In this document: positions 45,802-53,871 of the stretch, piece after piece
How positions within the stretch are numbered: the stretch's first letter is position 1
Layout: each line of letters opens with the position of its first letter
Source: JBLMZI01 sp050258755
GTDB lineage: Bacteria > Bacillota > Syntrophomonadia > Syntrophomonadales > DTU052
Assembly: GCA_050258755.1 (NCBI GenBank)
Contig: JBLMZI010000012.1
Span: 43,894-107,893 of the forward strand
Reading direction: 5' to 3'
Length of the DNA stretch: 64,000 nucleotides
Notes under the pieces: model-generated
Seen by the model: the letters and a program-made list of their open reading frames with translations, nothing else
Database searches by the model: none
What the model was told of the DNA's origin: nothing
Position numbers and translations under genes: made by a program

Positions 45802-45843
45802 AAACCCCGTTACCGGCTGCATAGCGTATAACGGGGTTTTTCT
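45802..45843 (+). terminator. Intrinsic terminator
   Basis: AACCCCGTTA / TAACGGGGTT hairpin with a 13-base loop, followed by TTTTT, after cysK. The A-rich left flank also allows minus-strand use for metA. Confidence 0.85.
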
Positions 45844-45881
45844 TCGTCCCAATGCTCCCTGGGCGCGGCCGCGGTCTGCGG

Positions 45882-46799
45882 CTATCCAATCTTCTGCAGA
45901 TCGTACGGCGTTTCCTGATAGACGTGGTAGTTCAGCCAGTTTGAGAACAGCAGATGGCCGTGGCTGCGCCACAGAACCCGGGGCGGCCGGTTGGGATCAT
46001 CCTCCGGGAAGTAATTCACCGGAACATTGATGTTTATTCCTTTGCCGATATCCCGGTCATACTCGTTTTTCAAGGATTCCGGATCGTATTCCGAATGGCC
46101 CATGGCAAAGACCTGGCGGCCGTCCCGGCTGGCAGCCAGATAAACCCCGGCTTCGTCTGATTCGGCCAGGATTTCCAGCACAGGGACTTTTTCAATATCG
46201 CTGCGCAGCACCTCGGTGTGCCGGGAATGGGGCGCGAAGAACAGATCGTCGAATCCGCGAAGCAGCGGTTTGTTCAGGGCGCAAACCCGATGCTCGAAGA
46301 TCCCGAACATTTTCCGCGGCAGACCGCGCTTCGGGATGCCGTAATGGTAATACAGACCGGCCTGGGCGCCGACGCAGATATGGAAGGTTGAATAGACATG
46401 GGTCCGGGTCCAGATCATGATGTCTTTCAATTCCTCCCAATAGGTCCATTCCTCGTATTCCAACTGCTCGACCGGCGCGCCGGTGATGATCATGCCGTCA
46501 AAACGGCGGCTGCTGACCTCGGCAAAGGTTTGATAGAAAAGGTCCAGGTGATCCTGGTCCGTATTCCTGGACTGGTGACTTTCCGGGCGAAGCAAAGTGA
46601 CCTCCACCTGAAGCGGGGTATTTGCCAGCATGCGCAGCAGTTGGGTTTCGGTGACTTCTTTCTTCGGCATGATGTTCAGAATCGCGATTTTCAGGGGACG
46701 GATATCCTGGTGTTCCGCCCGCGCCTCGTTCATCACGAAAACGTTTTCGCTTTGCAGGATACTGCTGGCCGGCAGCCCGTCGGGAATAATAATTGGCAT
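45882..46799 (-). CDS. metA: Homoserine O-acetyltransferase (MetA family)
   Basis: 305 aa, ATG behind AAGGAG. It has the MetA fold with catalytic Cys in ICVGAQAGL and active-site His in HSRHTEV. At the position that decides acyl specificity it has Glu (TGAPVEQLEYEEW) where succinyl enzymes have Gly, so acetyl-CoA use is predicted, matching the MetY gene nearby. Expression is under an SAM-I riboswitch with its own terminator and a consensus promoter. Confidence 0.93.
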   Translation of the reverse strand: MPIIIPDGLPASSILQSENVFVMNEARAEHQDIRPLKIAILNIMPKKEVTETQLLRMLANTPLQVEVTLLRPESHQSRNTDQDHLDLFYQTFAEVSSRRFDGMIITGAPVEQLEYEEWTYWEELKDIMIWTRTHVYSTFHICVGAQAGLYYHYGIPKRGLPRKMFGIFEHRVCALNKPLLRGFDDLFFAPHSRHTEVLRSDIEKVPVLEILAESDEAGVYLAASRDGRQVFAMGHSEYDPESLKNEYDRDIGKGININVPVNYFPEDDPNRPPRVLWRSHGHLLFSNWLNYHVYQETPYDLQKIG

Positions 46800-46840
46800 G
46801 GGTCGACACTCCTTTTTGTGGTGGATGTCCAGGTCCTGCG

Positions 46841-46868
46841 AAAAAGAAAAACCCCTTCCGCGAAGAGG
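46841..46868 (-). terminator. Riboswitch-controlled terminator of metA
   Basis: On the minus strand, hairpin CCTCTTC-GCG-GAAGGGG followed by TTTTTCTTTTT, directly after the SAM-I aptamer. It is the expression platform for methionine-responsive attenuation. Confidence 0.82.
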
Positions 46869-46875
46869 CCGGGCC

Positions 46876-46972
46876 CTCATCTCTCGGAATCAATCCGCAG
46901 GAGTTAGCACCGTGCTGTGAAAAGCCGGTTGCCGGGCTTCATCGGGCCGTTCCCTCCGCCGCTCTTGATGAG
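46876..46972 (-). promoter_or_regulatory. SAM-I (S-box) riboswitch
   Basis: Minus-strand RNA carries the conserved S-box blocks in order: CTCATCAAGAG, GGAGGGA, GGCCCGATGAAGCCCGGCAA, ACGGTGCTAACTCCTGC and GAGAGATGAG. P1 pairs CTCATC with GATGAG. It binds S-adenosylmethionine and turns metA off when methionine is plentiful. Confidence 0.95.
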
Positions 46973-47014
46973 AAAATATTTTATTACTACAAAAATCATA
47001 GGAATTATAGGAAT

Positions 47015-47044
47015 ATTATAGGGCGCCGTTCTAACGGGTGTCAA
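47015..47044 (-). promoter_or_regulatory. Promoter of the metA leader
   Basis: Minus-strand TTGACA, an 18-base spacer and TATAAT with both hexamers exact. It overlaps the last codons of mnmA. Confidence 0.8.
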
Positions 47045-48143
47045 GCGGATTTCCCACCCCCGCGTCAGAAGGCGGAACCCGGGCAATGGTGCCGCCGCCC
47101 AGCACGCGGTCCCCGTCATACAGCACAACCGCCTGCCCGGGGGTGATGGCACGCTGCGGTTTGTCAAAATCGACCCGAAGCAAGCCGCTCGAAAGCGATT
47201 GCGCAATCGCCCCGGCCGGGGGTGCGGCGGAACGAATCTTTGCGGATACCCTGACAGGTTCCGAAAAGGGTTCTCCGCTGACGTAACAGGCGTCTTCGGC
47301 GATCAGGCTGTTGTGCATTAATTCGTCGGATTCGCCAAGCACCACTGTATTGGTTTCCGGATCAATGCCGGTGACAAAAACCGGGTGGCCCAGCGCGATG
47401 CCCAGGCCTTTGCGCTGGCCGATGGTGTACCGGTGAATCCCCTGATGGGTGCCAAGGACTCGGCCGGAACGGTCGCGAAACGAACCCGGCGGGGGAGTAT
47501 CGCCCGCGAATGATTCCACAAAATCGCTGTAGCGGCCGCTCTCAACAAAACAAATCTCCTGACTGTCGTGTTTGTCCGCAACCGAAAGCCCGGCCTCTCG
47601 GGCGATCTCGCGGATTTCCGGTTTGGTGTAGGTGCCCAGGGGAAAGAGTGTGTGACGCAGTTCTTCCTGGCCCATTTGAAATAGGAAATAACTCTGATCT
47701 TTGGCAGGTACAATCCCGCGCCAGAGTTCAAAACTGCTGTCTCCAGCCGCTCTGATTTGCGCGTAATGACCGGTGGCGAGGTAATCCATCCCCATTGCCC
47801 GCGCTTTTGCGAGCAGGGAAGAAAACTTGATCCAGCGGTTGCAGGCGACACATGGATTCGGTGTTCGGCCGCGCTGGTATTCTTCGCAGAACAAACGAAT
47901 CACCCGATCGGCGAATTCATCCCGGAAGTTCATCACGTAATGCGGAATCTCGAGCTTCCAGGCAACCCGCCGCGCGTCATCCACGGCGGACAGGCTGCAG
48001 CAGGACTTCGAATCCTCGTCCGGCCTGGGCCAGATCTGCATGGTAATCCCGGTCACCGCGTATCCCTGCCGCTTTAACAGCAAGGCCGCCGCTGAACTGT
48101 CCACGCCGCCACTCATTGCGACCATGACCTTTAGCTGGCTCAT
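47031..48143 (-). CDS. mnmA: tRNA-specific 2-thiouridylase
   Basis: 370 aa. The PP-loop is MVAMSGGVDSSAA. The two catalytic cysteines are in PCVACNRWIKF and SQEICFVE. It thiolates U34 of tRNAs for Lys, Glu and Gln using sulfur relayed from a desulfurase. Its ATG overlaps the stop of the second cysteine desulfurase (ATGA), so the sulfur donor and thiolase are coupled, as is common in Bacillota. Confidence 0.95.
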   Translation of the reverse strand: MSQLKVMVAMSGGVDSSAAALLLKRQGYAVTGITMQIWPRPDEDSKSCCSLSAVDDARRVAWKLEIPHYVMNFRDEFADRVIRLFCEEYQRGRTPNPCVACNRWIKFSSLLAKARAMGMDYLATGHYAQIRAAGDSSFELWRGIVPAKDQSYFLFQMGQEELRHTLFPLGTYTKPEIREIAREAGLSVADKHDSQEICFVESGRYSDFVESFAGDTPPPGSFRDRSGRVLGTHQGIHRYTIGQRKGLGIALGHPVFVTGIDPETNTVVLGESDELMHNSLIAEDACYVSGEPFSEPVRVSAKIRSAAPPAGAIAQSLSSGLLRVDFDKPQRAITPGQAVVLYDGDRVLGGGTIARVPPSDAGVGNPLDTR

Positions 48144-49321
48144 GGCACCCTCGTTTTTTGTGGCCGCAGGCGCGCAAGCGCTTCGATCAGTGCCCGGGCC
48201 GTCAGTTCGATGTCTTCAGGCGTGGTTCGGGCCGAAAGGCTGATCCGAATGGTGCCTTCCGCTTTTTCACGCGGAAGGTTCAGCGCTTTAAGCACATGTG
48301 ACAGCTTCACGCTGCGGGAATGGCAGGCTGAGCCGGTGGAAACGAAGATGTTCCGCGCTTCCAGGAAATGCGTCAGGACCTCGCCGCGCACGCCGGGGAA
48401 GGCCAGGCTCAGAATCTGTGGTAGGCCTTGATCGGGCAAGGGACCGTTCACAGCAAAGTCAACCCCGGCTTCGTGCAGCCGGGACACCAAATCGAGTTTC
48501 AATTGGCGCAGTCGATCACCCGTTTCAGCCAGGCCGGCTACAGCGGCTTCAGCCGCCATGCCAAAGCCTGCGATCCCCGGAACGTTTTCGGTGCCGGAGC
48601 GCAGCTCGCGTTCCTGACCGCCGCCGGTCAACTGGCTTTCGAGGACAGTGCCGGTCTTGATGAATAAAAGGCCAACCCCTTTGGGACCATGCAGCTTATG
48701 GGCACTGACCGCCGCCAGGTCCATCCCGAGGATGTCCGGCTGAAAGGGGATTTTACCAAAAGCCTGCACTGCGTCCGTATGGAAGATCAATGCGGGGTTC
48801 ACCGCTTTTACCGCCGCAGCCAGCGCGGCCAGCGGCTGAATGCTTCCAATCTCGTTATTCACTGCCATGACACTGACCAGAATCGTGTCTGGCGTAACCA
48901 GTGCGGCAAGCCGGTCAGGGTTTATCGAACCATTTGAGCCGGCCGGGCACAAAACCGTCTCGAAACCGCGTTTCTCCAGCCGGTTCAAGGTCTCAAGAAC
49001 CGAGGTATGTTCGATGGCCGTACTGACGATCCGGTTTCCGCGGCGCCGATTGGCCTCAGCCGCGCCGGCCAGGGCGAGGTGGTTCGCTTCGGTACCGCCC
49101 GAGGTGAAGACGATTTCATCGGTTTTACAGCGCAGCGCCCCGCCCAGCTGTTTGCGGGCCTGGGTCACCAGCAGCTCGGCTTCCACGCCTTTTTTGTGCA
49201 GCGAAGACGGATTGCCGTACTGAGAAACCATGATCTCGCGGACCCGGTCGGCGATATCGGGATGAACTGCCGTGGTAGCGGCATTATCAAGATAGATTTC
49301 ACGATTTTGTGGCGGATGCAT
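48140..49321 (-). CDS. Second cysteine desulfurase
   Basis: 393 aa, ATG behind TGGAG. Motifs: YLDNAATTAVHP, PLP lysine VSAHKLHGPKG, and Cys loop STGSACHSRS. Overlap with mnmA suggests it is dedicated to tRNA thiolation (the role of NifS-like proteins beside MnmA in Bacillus). It overlaps the upstream E1-like gene by 23 bases. Confidence 0.92.
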   Translation of the reverse strand: MHPPQNREIYLDNAATTAVHPDIADRVREIMVSQYGNPSSLHKKGVEAELLVTQARKQLGGALRCKTDEIVFTSGGTEANHLALAGAAEANRRRGNRIVSTAIEHTSVLETLNRLEKRGFETVLCPAGSNGSINPDRLAALVTPDTILVSVMAVNNEIGSIQPLAALAAAVKAVNPALIFHTDAVQAFGKIPFQPDILGMDLAAVSAHKLHGPKGVGLLFIKTGTVLESQLTGGGQERELRSGTENVPGIAGFGMAAEAAVAGLAETGDRLRQLKLDLVSRLHEAGVDFAVNGPLPDQGLPQILSLAFPGVRGEVLTHFLEARNIFVSTGSACHSRSVKLSHVLKALNLPREKAEGTIRISLSARTTPEDIELTARALIEALARLRPQKTRVP

Positions 49322-50075
49322 GATGCTTCTCCATTCCAAGCCGGCCGCAGACCGGGCAGTCCGGATCGCGTTCGATGGGTACTTCGGTCCATTGGCCGGC
49401 CAGCCCGTCAACCAGGAGCAGACGGCCGATGAGCGGCTTGCCGGCACCCGTCAGCAGTTTGATGGCCTCCATGGCCTGCATGGTACCGATCATTCCGGTA
49501 ACCGGACCGAGAATGCCTTCCCGGTCGCAGGTTGTGCACTGCTCCGGGCTGTCAGGCAGAAAACACCGCAGGCAGGGACCACGGCCGGGGTCAACGGAAG
49601 TGATTTGGCCGGTAAAGCGAATAGCTCCGCCATGCACCAGGGGTATTTCCCGGTGAACACAATAATCGTTGAGTGCAAACCGGCCGGGCAGGCCGTCCAG
49701 GCAATCCAGCACCAGATCGTAATCCGGGAGTTCCGGTTCGCTGAGATAGGATTCCAATCTTTTCTGAATGTCACAAATCGCAATGCCTGGATTCACCTGT
49801 TCAAGTTTTTCCCGTGCCGATTCCACTTTCAGGCGATCGGTGTCCCTCGTCCAGTGCAGGATTTGCCGGTTCAGGTTGCTGGGCAGCACCCAATCGTCAT
49901 CCAGCAGATCCAGGCTGCCAACCCCGGCCGCGGCAAGATAAAGGGCTGCGGGGGAGCCCAATCCACCAATACCGGCAATCAGCACCCGGGATCGGATGAG
50001 CTTTGCCTGGGCTTCGAGTCCGAATTCGGACAAAACCACCTGCCGGTGGTAGCGTTCATCGGTTGGATTCATCAT
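49299..50075 (-). CDS. ThiF/MoeB-family E1-like adenylyltransferase
   Basis: 258 aa. ATP-binding IAGIGGLGSPAALYLA and a DDD motif are followed by NLNRQILH. Zinc-binding pairs CLRCF and CPVCG are seen. It adenylates the C-terminal Gly of a small sulfur-carrier protein (ThiS or MoaD type). It sits between thiI and the second desulfurase. No carrier gene is in the window, so which pathway it serves is unclear. ATG is behind TTGGAGCG. Confidence 0.85.
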   Translation of the reverse strand: MMNPTDERYHRQVVLSEFGLEAQAKLIRSRVLIAGIGGLGSPAALYLAAAGVGSLDLLDDDWVLPSNLNRQILHWTRDTDRLKVESAREKLEQVNPGIAICDIQKRLESYLSEPELPDYDLVLDCLDGLPGRFALNDYCVHREIPLVHGGAIRFTGQITSVDPGRGPCLRCFLPDSPEQCTTCDREGILGPVTGMIGTMQAMEAIKLLTGAGKPLIGRLLLVDGLAGQWTEVPIERDPDCPVCGRLGMEKHHASATKS

Positions 50076-50122
50076 ATTCCGCTCCAAAGGTTTTAACGAA
50101 GTTCGATTGGGTAACGGTCCGT

Positions 50123-51280
50123 TCAGCCTTCGATCCGCAGCCGTTCCGCCTGAGTGATCGCGGTCTCAACCATCCGGGTCCAGTCTACTGGCTGTTCTGC
50201 CGCCAGGACCTGTTCGAGCCGGGGTTTGGTTGCCGGGTGTTTGGGAACAAACAGGGTGCAGCAGTCTTCATATGGCTGGATCGAGGTCTCATAGGTCCCA
50301 ATCTGCTCGGCCAGCCGGGTAATCTCCGATTTATCAAAACAAGCCAGCGGCTTTATCAGCACCATGGATACGGCCTGCCCGATGGCCTGCATGCTTTCCA
50401 GGGTTTGGCTCGCTACCTGACCGACGCTTTCGCCGGTAATTAAGGCCAGGTCCCCGTTTTTGTCCGCAAGCATCTCCGCAATCCGCAGCATCTGGCGGCG
50501 CAGCAGGGTCACCCGCAGTTTTTCCGGGCATTCACGCACAATGGTTTCCTGAATTTCAGCAACGTTGACGATGAACAGGTCAAGCCCGCGATGGAATCGT
50601 GCAAGGATTCGGGCCAGTTCGATCACTTTCAGCCGGGAGCGTTCGCCAGTGTAGGGAAAACTGTGAAAATGAACTGCGGAGATTCGGATGCCGCGTTTCA
50701 TCGCCATCCAGCCGGCGACTGGGCTGTCGATGCCTCCGGAAAGCAGAAGCATTGCTTTGCCGCTGGTTCCAACCGGAAGCCCGCCCGGCCCAGGAATCAC
50801 TTCGCTCCAAACGTAGACTGCTTTGGTTCGGATTTCGATCGTAACGACCAGTTCGGGATGATGAACATCCACCGAAAGGTGCGGGAATTGATCAAGCAGA
50901 AAACCGCCGACAGTCCGGCTCACCTCAGGAGAGGGCATGGGAAACCGCTTGTCGGCCCGCCGGGTTTCCACTTTAAATCGCCTGGGAGTCGATTCGGCGG
51001 CTTCTATCAATTGTTCGCAGGTCTGCTGGATGCTTTCAAGCTCGGGTTGGGCGAAGCGGACCGGGCTGAGCGAGACCACGCCGAAAACGGCACGTATGCG
51101 CTGGATGATTTCCGCCGGGTCCGGGACCGGCTGAATCAGGATTCGCCCTTCAACGCGGACAACACCGGCTCCGGTGCCGCGCAAAACCCAGGAAAGATTT
51201 TGGATCAGGGCCGCCTCGAATAACCCGCGGTTGTCCCCTTTCAAACCAATTTCCCCGTAACGGACCAGAATCGCATCCAT
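50123..51280 (-). CDS. thiI: tRNA 4-thiouridine synthetase
   Basis: 385 aa, ATG behind GGAGGTG. A ferredoxin-like/THUMP N-terminal region is followed by the PP-loop LLSGGIDSPVAGW. The length lacks the C-terminal rhodanese domain of E. coli ThiI, as in many Gram-positives, so sulfur must come from a partner desulfurase such as the one downstream. It modifies U8 of tRNA and may feed thiamine synthesis. Confidence 0.94.
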   Translation of the reverse strand: MDAILVRYGEIGLKGDNRGLFEAALIQNLSWVLRGTGAGVVRVEGRILIQPVPDPAEIIQRIRAVFGVVSLSPVRFAQPELESIQQTCEQLIEAAESTPRRFKVETRRADKRFPMPSPEVSRTVGGFLLDQFPHLSVDVHHPELVVTIEIRTKAVYVWSEVIPGPGGLPVGTSGKAMLLLSGGIDSPVAGWMAMKRGIRISAVHFHSFPYTGERSRLKVIELARILARFHRGLDLFIVNVAEIQETIVRECPEKLRVTLLRRQMLRIAEMLADKNGDLALITGESVGQVASQTLESMQAIGQAVSMVLIKPLACFDKSEITRLAEQIGTYETSIQPYEDCCTLFVPKHPATKPRLEQVLAAEQPVDWTRMVETAITQAERLRIEG

Positions 51281-51415
51281 CGCGCACCTCCATGCCGGAT
51301 AGTTTGGCCAGGATTGCCGCAAAACACCCGGAGGTCAGAGAATTGACCATTCTGCCGTTTCGCGCATGTGATAAAATTGTAAAGAACACTTTGTCATCGA
51401 AGAGGAGTCTTTTAT

Positions 51416-52207
51416 ATGGCCGAGATTTACGAACCCAGGCGTGTCCAGAGATACCGCGGCGGAAACGTTGAATCCTCGGATGACCTGATCGTCAGCGAGG
51501 TCCCTGTAACCATCATGTTAAACGACGTGGAACTTGCCACACTGGTTTGTTCTCCTTACGCTTACCGGGAACTGGTGATCGGCTTTCTGCGGAGCGAAGG
51601 CTTGATTGTGAATAAAGAAGATATTCAAGGCATTGACGTGCGCCAGGAACAGGGTGTGATCTGGGTACAGACGACCCGGGCGGTGCCGGCGGTGGACAAC
51701 TTCCTGCGCCGCAATTTTTCCAGCTGCTGCGGCAAGAGCCGGCCGTCACTGTATTTTATCAATGACAGTCATCAATTGAGCCCGATTGAAACCCGGGAGC
51801 GCTTTTCGGCGAAACGGCTGCTGGAACTGATCGCCGAAATGGAAAAAGGGGCCGAAACCTTTCAGAAAACCGGAGGGGTACATACGGCCGGATTGGCGGA
51901 CCGGAACGGCATTGTGATCCGCTATGAGGACATCGGGCGCCACAACGCGCTGGATCGGGTTTTGGGATATTCCATGGATCATGGGATCGAACCGTCCGAC
52001 AAGATGATTCTCCTGTCCGGCCGGGTGGCCTCGGAAATGCTCCTGAAGACGGCTCGAATGGGGGCGCCGGTTCTGGTGTCGCGTTCGGCGCCGACCGCGC
52101 TGGCCCTGGATCTTGCCGAAGAGCTGGGCATAACCGTGGTCGGGTTTGTGCGCGGGGATCGCCTGACGGTTTATACCCACCCGGATCGGGTGGACCTGAG
52201 CGAATAG
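51416..52207 (+). CDS. fdhD: Formate dehydrogenase accessory sulfurtransferase
   Basis: 263 aa, ATG behind AGAGGAG. FdhD passes sulfur from a desulfurase to the molybdenum/tungsten cofactor of formate dehydrogenase. The active-site loop reads SSCCGKSR (adjacent cysteines rather than a spaced CxxC), and the conserved EDIGRHNALDRVLG follows. No formate dehydrogenase gene is in the window. Confidence 0.92.
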   Translation: MAEIYEPRRVQRYRGGNVESSDDLIVSEVPVTIMLNDVELATLVCSPYAYRELVIGFLRSEGLIVNKEDIQGIDVRQEQGVIWVQTTRAVPAVDNFLRRNFSSCCGKSRPSLYFINDSHQLSPIETRERFSAKRLLELIAEMEKGAETFQKTGGVHTAGLADRNGIVIRYEDIGRHNALDRVLGYSMDHGIEPSDKMILLSGRVASEMLLKTARMGAPVLVSRSAPTALALDLAEELGITVVGFVRGDRLTVYTHPDRVDLSE

Positions 52208-52212
52208 AACGG

Positions 52213-52245
52213 CAGCCGGTCCGGCACAACGGGCCGGCTTTCTTT
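52213..52245 (+). terminator. Intrinsic terminator after fdhD
   Basis: AGCCGGTCC / GGGCCGGCT hairpin with TTCTTT tail. Confidence 0.75.
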
Positions 52246-52314
52246 GGTGTCGGGGCCACGCCTAGGCTTCGCAAAGCGGTGCCTGGCAATGTGTTGTTAA
52301 ATCAAAAAATATTG

Positions 52315-52344
52315 TTGCATTAGCCCGGGGGCCAGACGTATAAT
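52315..52344 (+). promoter_or_regulatory. Promoter of hgcAB
   Basis: TTGCAT, an 18-base spacer and TATAAT. The predicted start is near 52351, at the edge of the palindrome that follows. Confidence 0.75.
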
Positions 52345-52352
52345 ATCAATAA

Positions 52353-52370
52353 ATTTTGATGCATCAAAAT
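52353..52370. promoter_or_regulatory. Palindromic operator at hgcAB start
   Basis: ATTTTGATGCATCAAAAT is a perfect 18-bp palindrome covering roughly +3 to +20 of the predicted transcript. This suits a dimeric repressor of the ArsR or similar type. Confidence 0.7.
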
Positions 52371-52402
52371 GGTCGATGTGATGAGAAATTGGAGGCTGTC
52401 TT

Positions 52403-53491
52403 ATGACGGAGCAGGGTCAGGGTTCGGCGTGCTGCGGGAGTCAAATCGGGCCGCAGGTACCGCAAAGCCATGAACCGTGGATGATCGGGGAAATCAATAC
52501 CGCTGGCGGAACCGTCGCGGTTGCCGCGACCCGGCTGACCGTTCGGGACCGGCTTGGGAGTTTTGGGGCGCGCTGGGGCGTCAACCGGATGAACTACACG
52601 GTTGGCCCAGGTCTTTATGCGGTTGGCAGCCCTGATGAAACGATGCCGGTGTTTGTTACCGCGAATTACAAGATGAGTTTTGACCACCTGCGGCGGTCGT
52701 TGGATGGCATGAACGCCTGGATTCTGGTGCTGGATACCTTCGGGATCAATGTCTGGTGCGCGGCCGGCAAGGGGACTTTCGGAACCGAAGAATTGGTCCG
52801 CCGCATTCAGCTCACCGGACTTGCTGAAGTGGTTTCCCACCGCAGCATCATCGTACCGCAGCTTGGCGCGCCGGGCGTCGCCGCGCACTTGGTGAAAGCC
52901 CGGACCGGTTTCCGAGTGGTGTACGGACCGGTTCGCGCCGCCGATATTCCAGCCTATATGGCAAACAAAATGAAAGCGAGTCCCGAGATGCGGCGGGTTC
53001 ATTTCGGGGTACTGGACCGGCTGGTCCTGGTCCCGATCGAACTGACTGCGAGCCTAAAACCGATTCTGATCATCGGAATTGCCTTGGTATTGCTGCGTCT
53101 TGCCGGCGTGCAGGGGATAACCTGGGGAGCGGTCCTAACCTACCTGGGCGCTTTCCTTGCGGGTGCAGCCGTGACTCCGATTCTACTGCCCTGGATTCCG
53201 GGCCGGCCGTTTGCCTTGAAAGGCTGGCTGGTTGGGTTGGGGTGGGCGATCATGGCACTCTATCTGCGGGGTTTGCTCCCGGACGGGAATGTTTTTGAAA
53301 CGCTCCCGGCATTATTGATTGTGCCTGCGATCTCGGCTTACCTGGCCATGAATTTCACCGGGGCGTCTACCTATACATCGCCCTCGGGTGTGAAAAAGGA
53401 AATGAGATACGCGCTGCCGGTGATCGGCGCGTCTGGCGCGGCCGGCCTGATTCTAATCGTGGTTTGGATCGTGGCGAGCGGAGGGATGTAA
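52403..53491 (+). CDS. hgcA: Mercury methyltransferase corrinoid protein HgcA
   Basis: 362 aa, ATG behind TTGGAGG. The soluble N-terminal corrinoid-binding domain carries the diagnostic cap-helix motif NVWCAAGKG, with Cys119 as lower axial ligand to cobalt. About five membrane helices follow (217-235, 241-263, 271-290, 299-318, 338-358). This architecture separates it from the soluble acetyl-CoA-pathway corrinoid protein CdhD. HgcA transfers a methyl group to Hg(II). hgcB follows two bases after the stop. The first ~25 residues contain an extra CC pair near residue 10 (SACCGS) that could bind metal. Confidence 0.96.
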   Translation: MTEQGQGSACCGSQIGPQVPQSHEPWMIGEINTAGGTVAVAATRLTVRDRLGSFGARWGVNRMNYTVGPGLYAVGSPDETMPVFVTANYKMSFDHLRRSLDGMNAWILVLDTFGINVWCAAGKGTFGTEELVRRIQLTGLAEVVSHRSIIVPQLGAPGVAAHLVKARTGFRVVYGPVRAADIPAYMANKMKASPEMRRVHFGVLDRLVLVPIELTASLKPILIIGIALVLLRLAGVQGITWGAVLTYLGAFLAGAAVTPILLPWIPGRPFALKGWLVGLGWAIMALYLRGLLPDGNVFETLPALLIVPAISAYLAMNFTGASTYTSPSGVKKEMRYALPVIGASGAAGLILIVVWIVASGGM

Positions 53492-53492
53492 A

Positions 53493-53834
53493 ATGCGCAA
53501 ACATCGCTATTTAAGCAATGTCAGCACCCTGAAACTGGTGCCGGAACAATGCACCGGATGCGGTTTCTGCCTGGATGTATGTCCCCACGAGGTGTTGGCC
53601 CTGGCGGACCGGACGGTTATCATCCGCGATGCCGATGCCTGTATGGAGTGCGGAGCCTGTGCGAAAAACTGCCCGTTTGGCGCGATTGTGGTCGAGGCTG
53701 GCGTCGGGTGTGCTTCGGCCATTCTACGCGGGGTGTTGACCGGCGGCCCGCCAAGCTGCGGGTGTGCGGCGACCGGCTGCGGAGCGCCAAGCGGCTGCAG
53801 TACGCCGATCACCGATGGGCAGCAAAACGAATGA
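53493..53834 (+). CDS. hgcB: HgcB ferredoxin-like partner of mercury methylation
   Basis: 113 aa. Two 4Fe-4S motifs: CTGCGFCLDVCP and CMECGACAKNCP. The HgcB-specific Cys is Cys73 (GVGCA). A Cys/Gly-rich tail has cysteines at 89, 91, 96 and 102. The known family ends in a vicinal Cys pair that binds Hg(II); here the tail shows C-G-C and spaced cysteines instead. It supplies electrons and probably Hg(II) to HgcA. It starts 1 base after the hgcA stop. Confidence 0.95.
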   Translation: MRKHRYLSNVSTLKLVPEQCTGCGFCLDVCPHEVLALADRTVIIRDADACMECGACAKNCPFGAIVVEAGVGCASAILRGVLTGGPPSCGCAATGCGAPSGCSTPITDGQQNE

Positions 53835-53842
53835 TAATCACC

Positions 53843-53871
53843 TGGGCGCCGGTTCGGCGCCTTCATTCTTT
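53843..53871 (+). terminator. Probable terminator of hgcAB
   Basis: GGCGCC-GGTTC-GGCGCC hairpin with T-rich tail TTCATTCTTT, overlapping the end of the convergent kinase gene. Confidence 0.6.

Noticed and set aside
51343..51372. TTGACC and TGTGAT upstream of fdhD as a promoter
   Set aside because: The -10 matches only four of six bases, so it was not listed as a feature.
52403..53491. Assignment as acetyl-CoA-pathway corrinoid protein (CdhD/AcsC)
   Set aside because: The membrane helices and NVWCAAGKG cap motif, plus the adjacent HgcB, identify HgcA.
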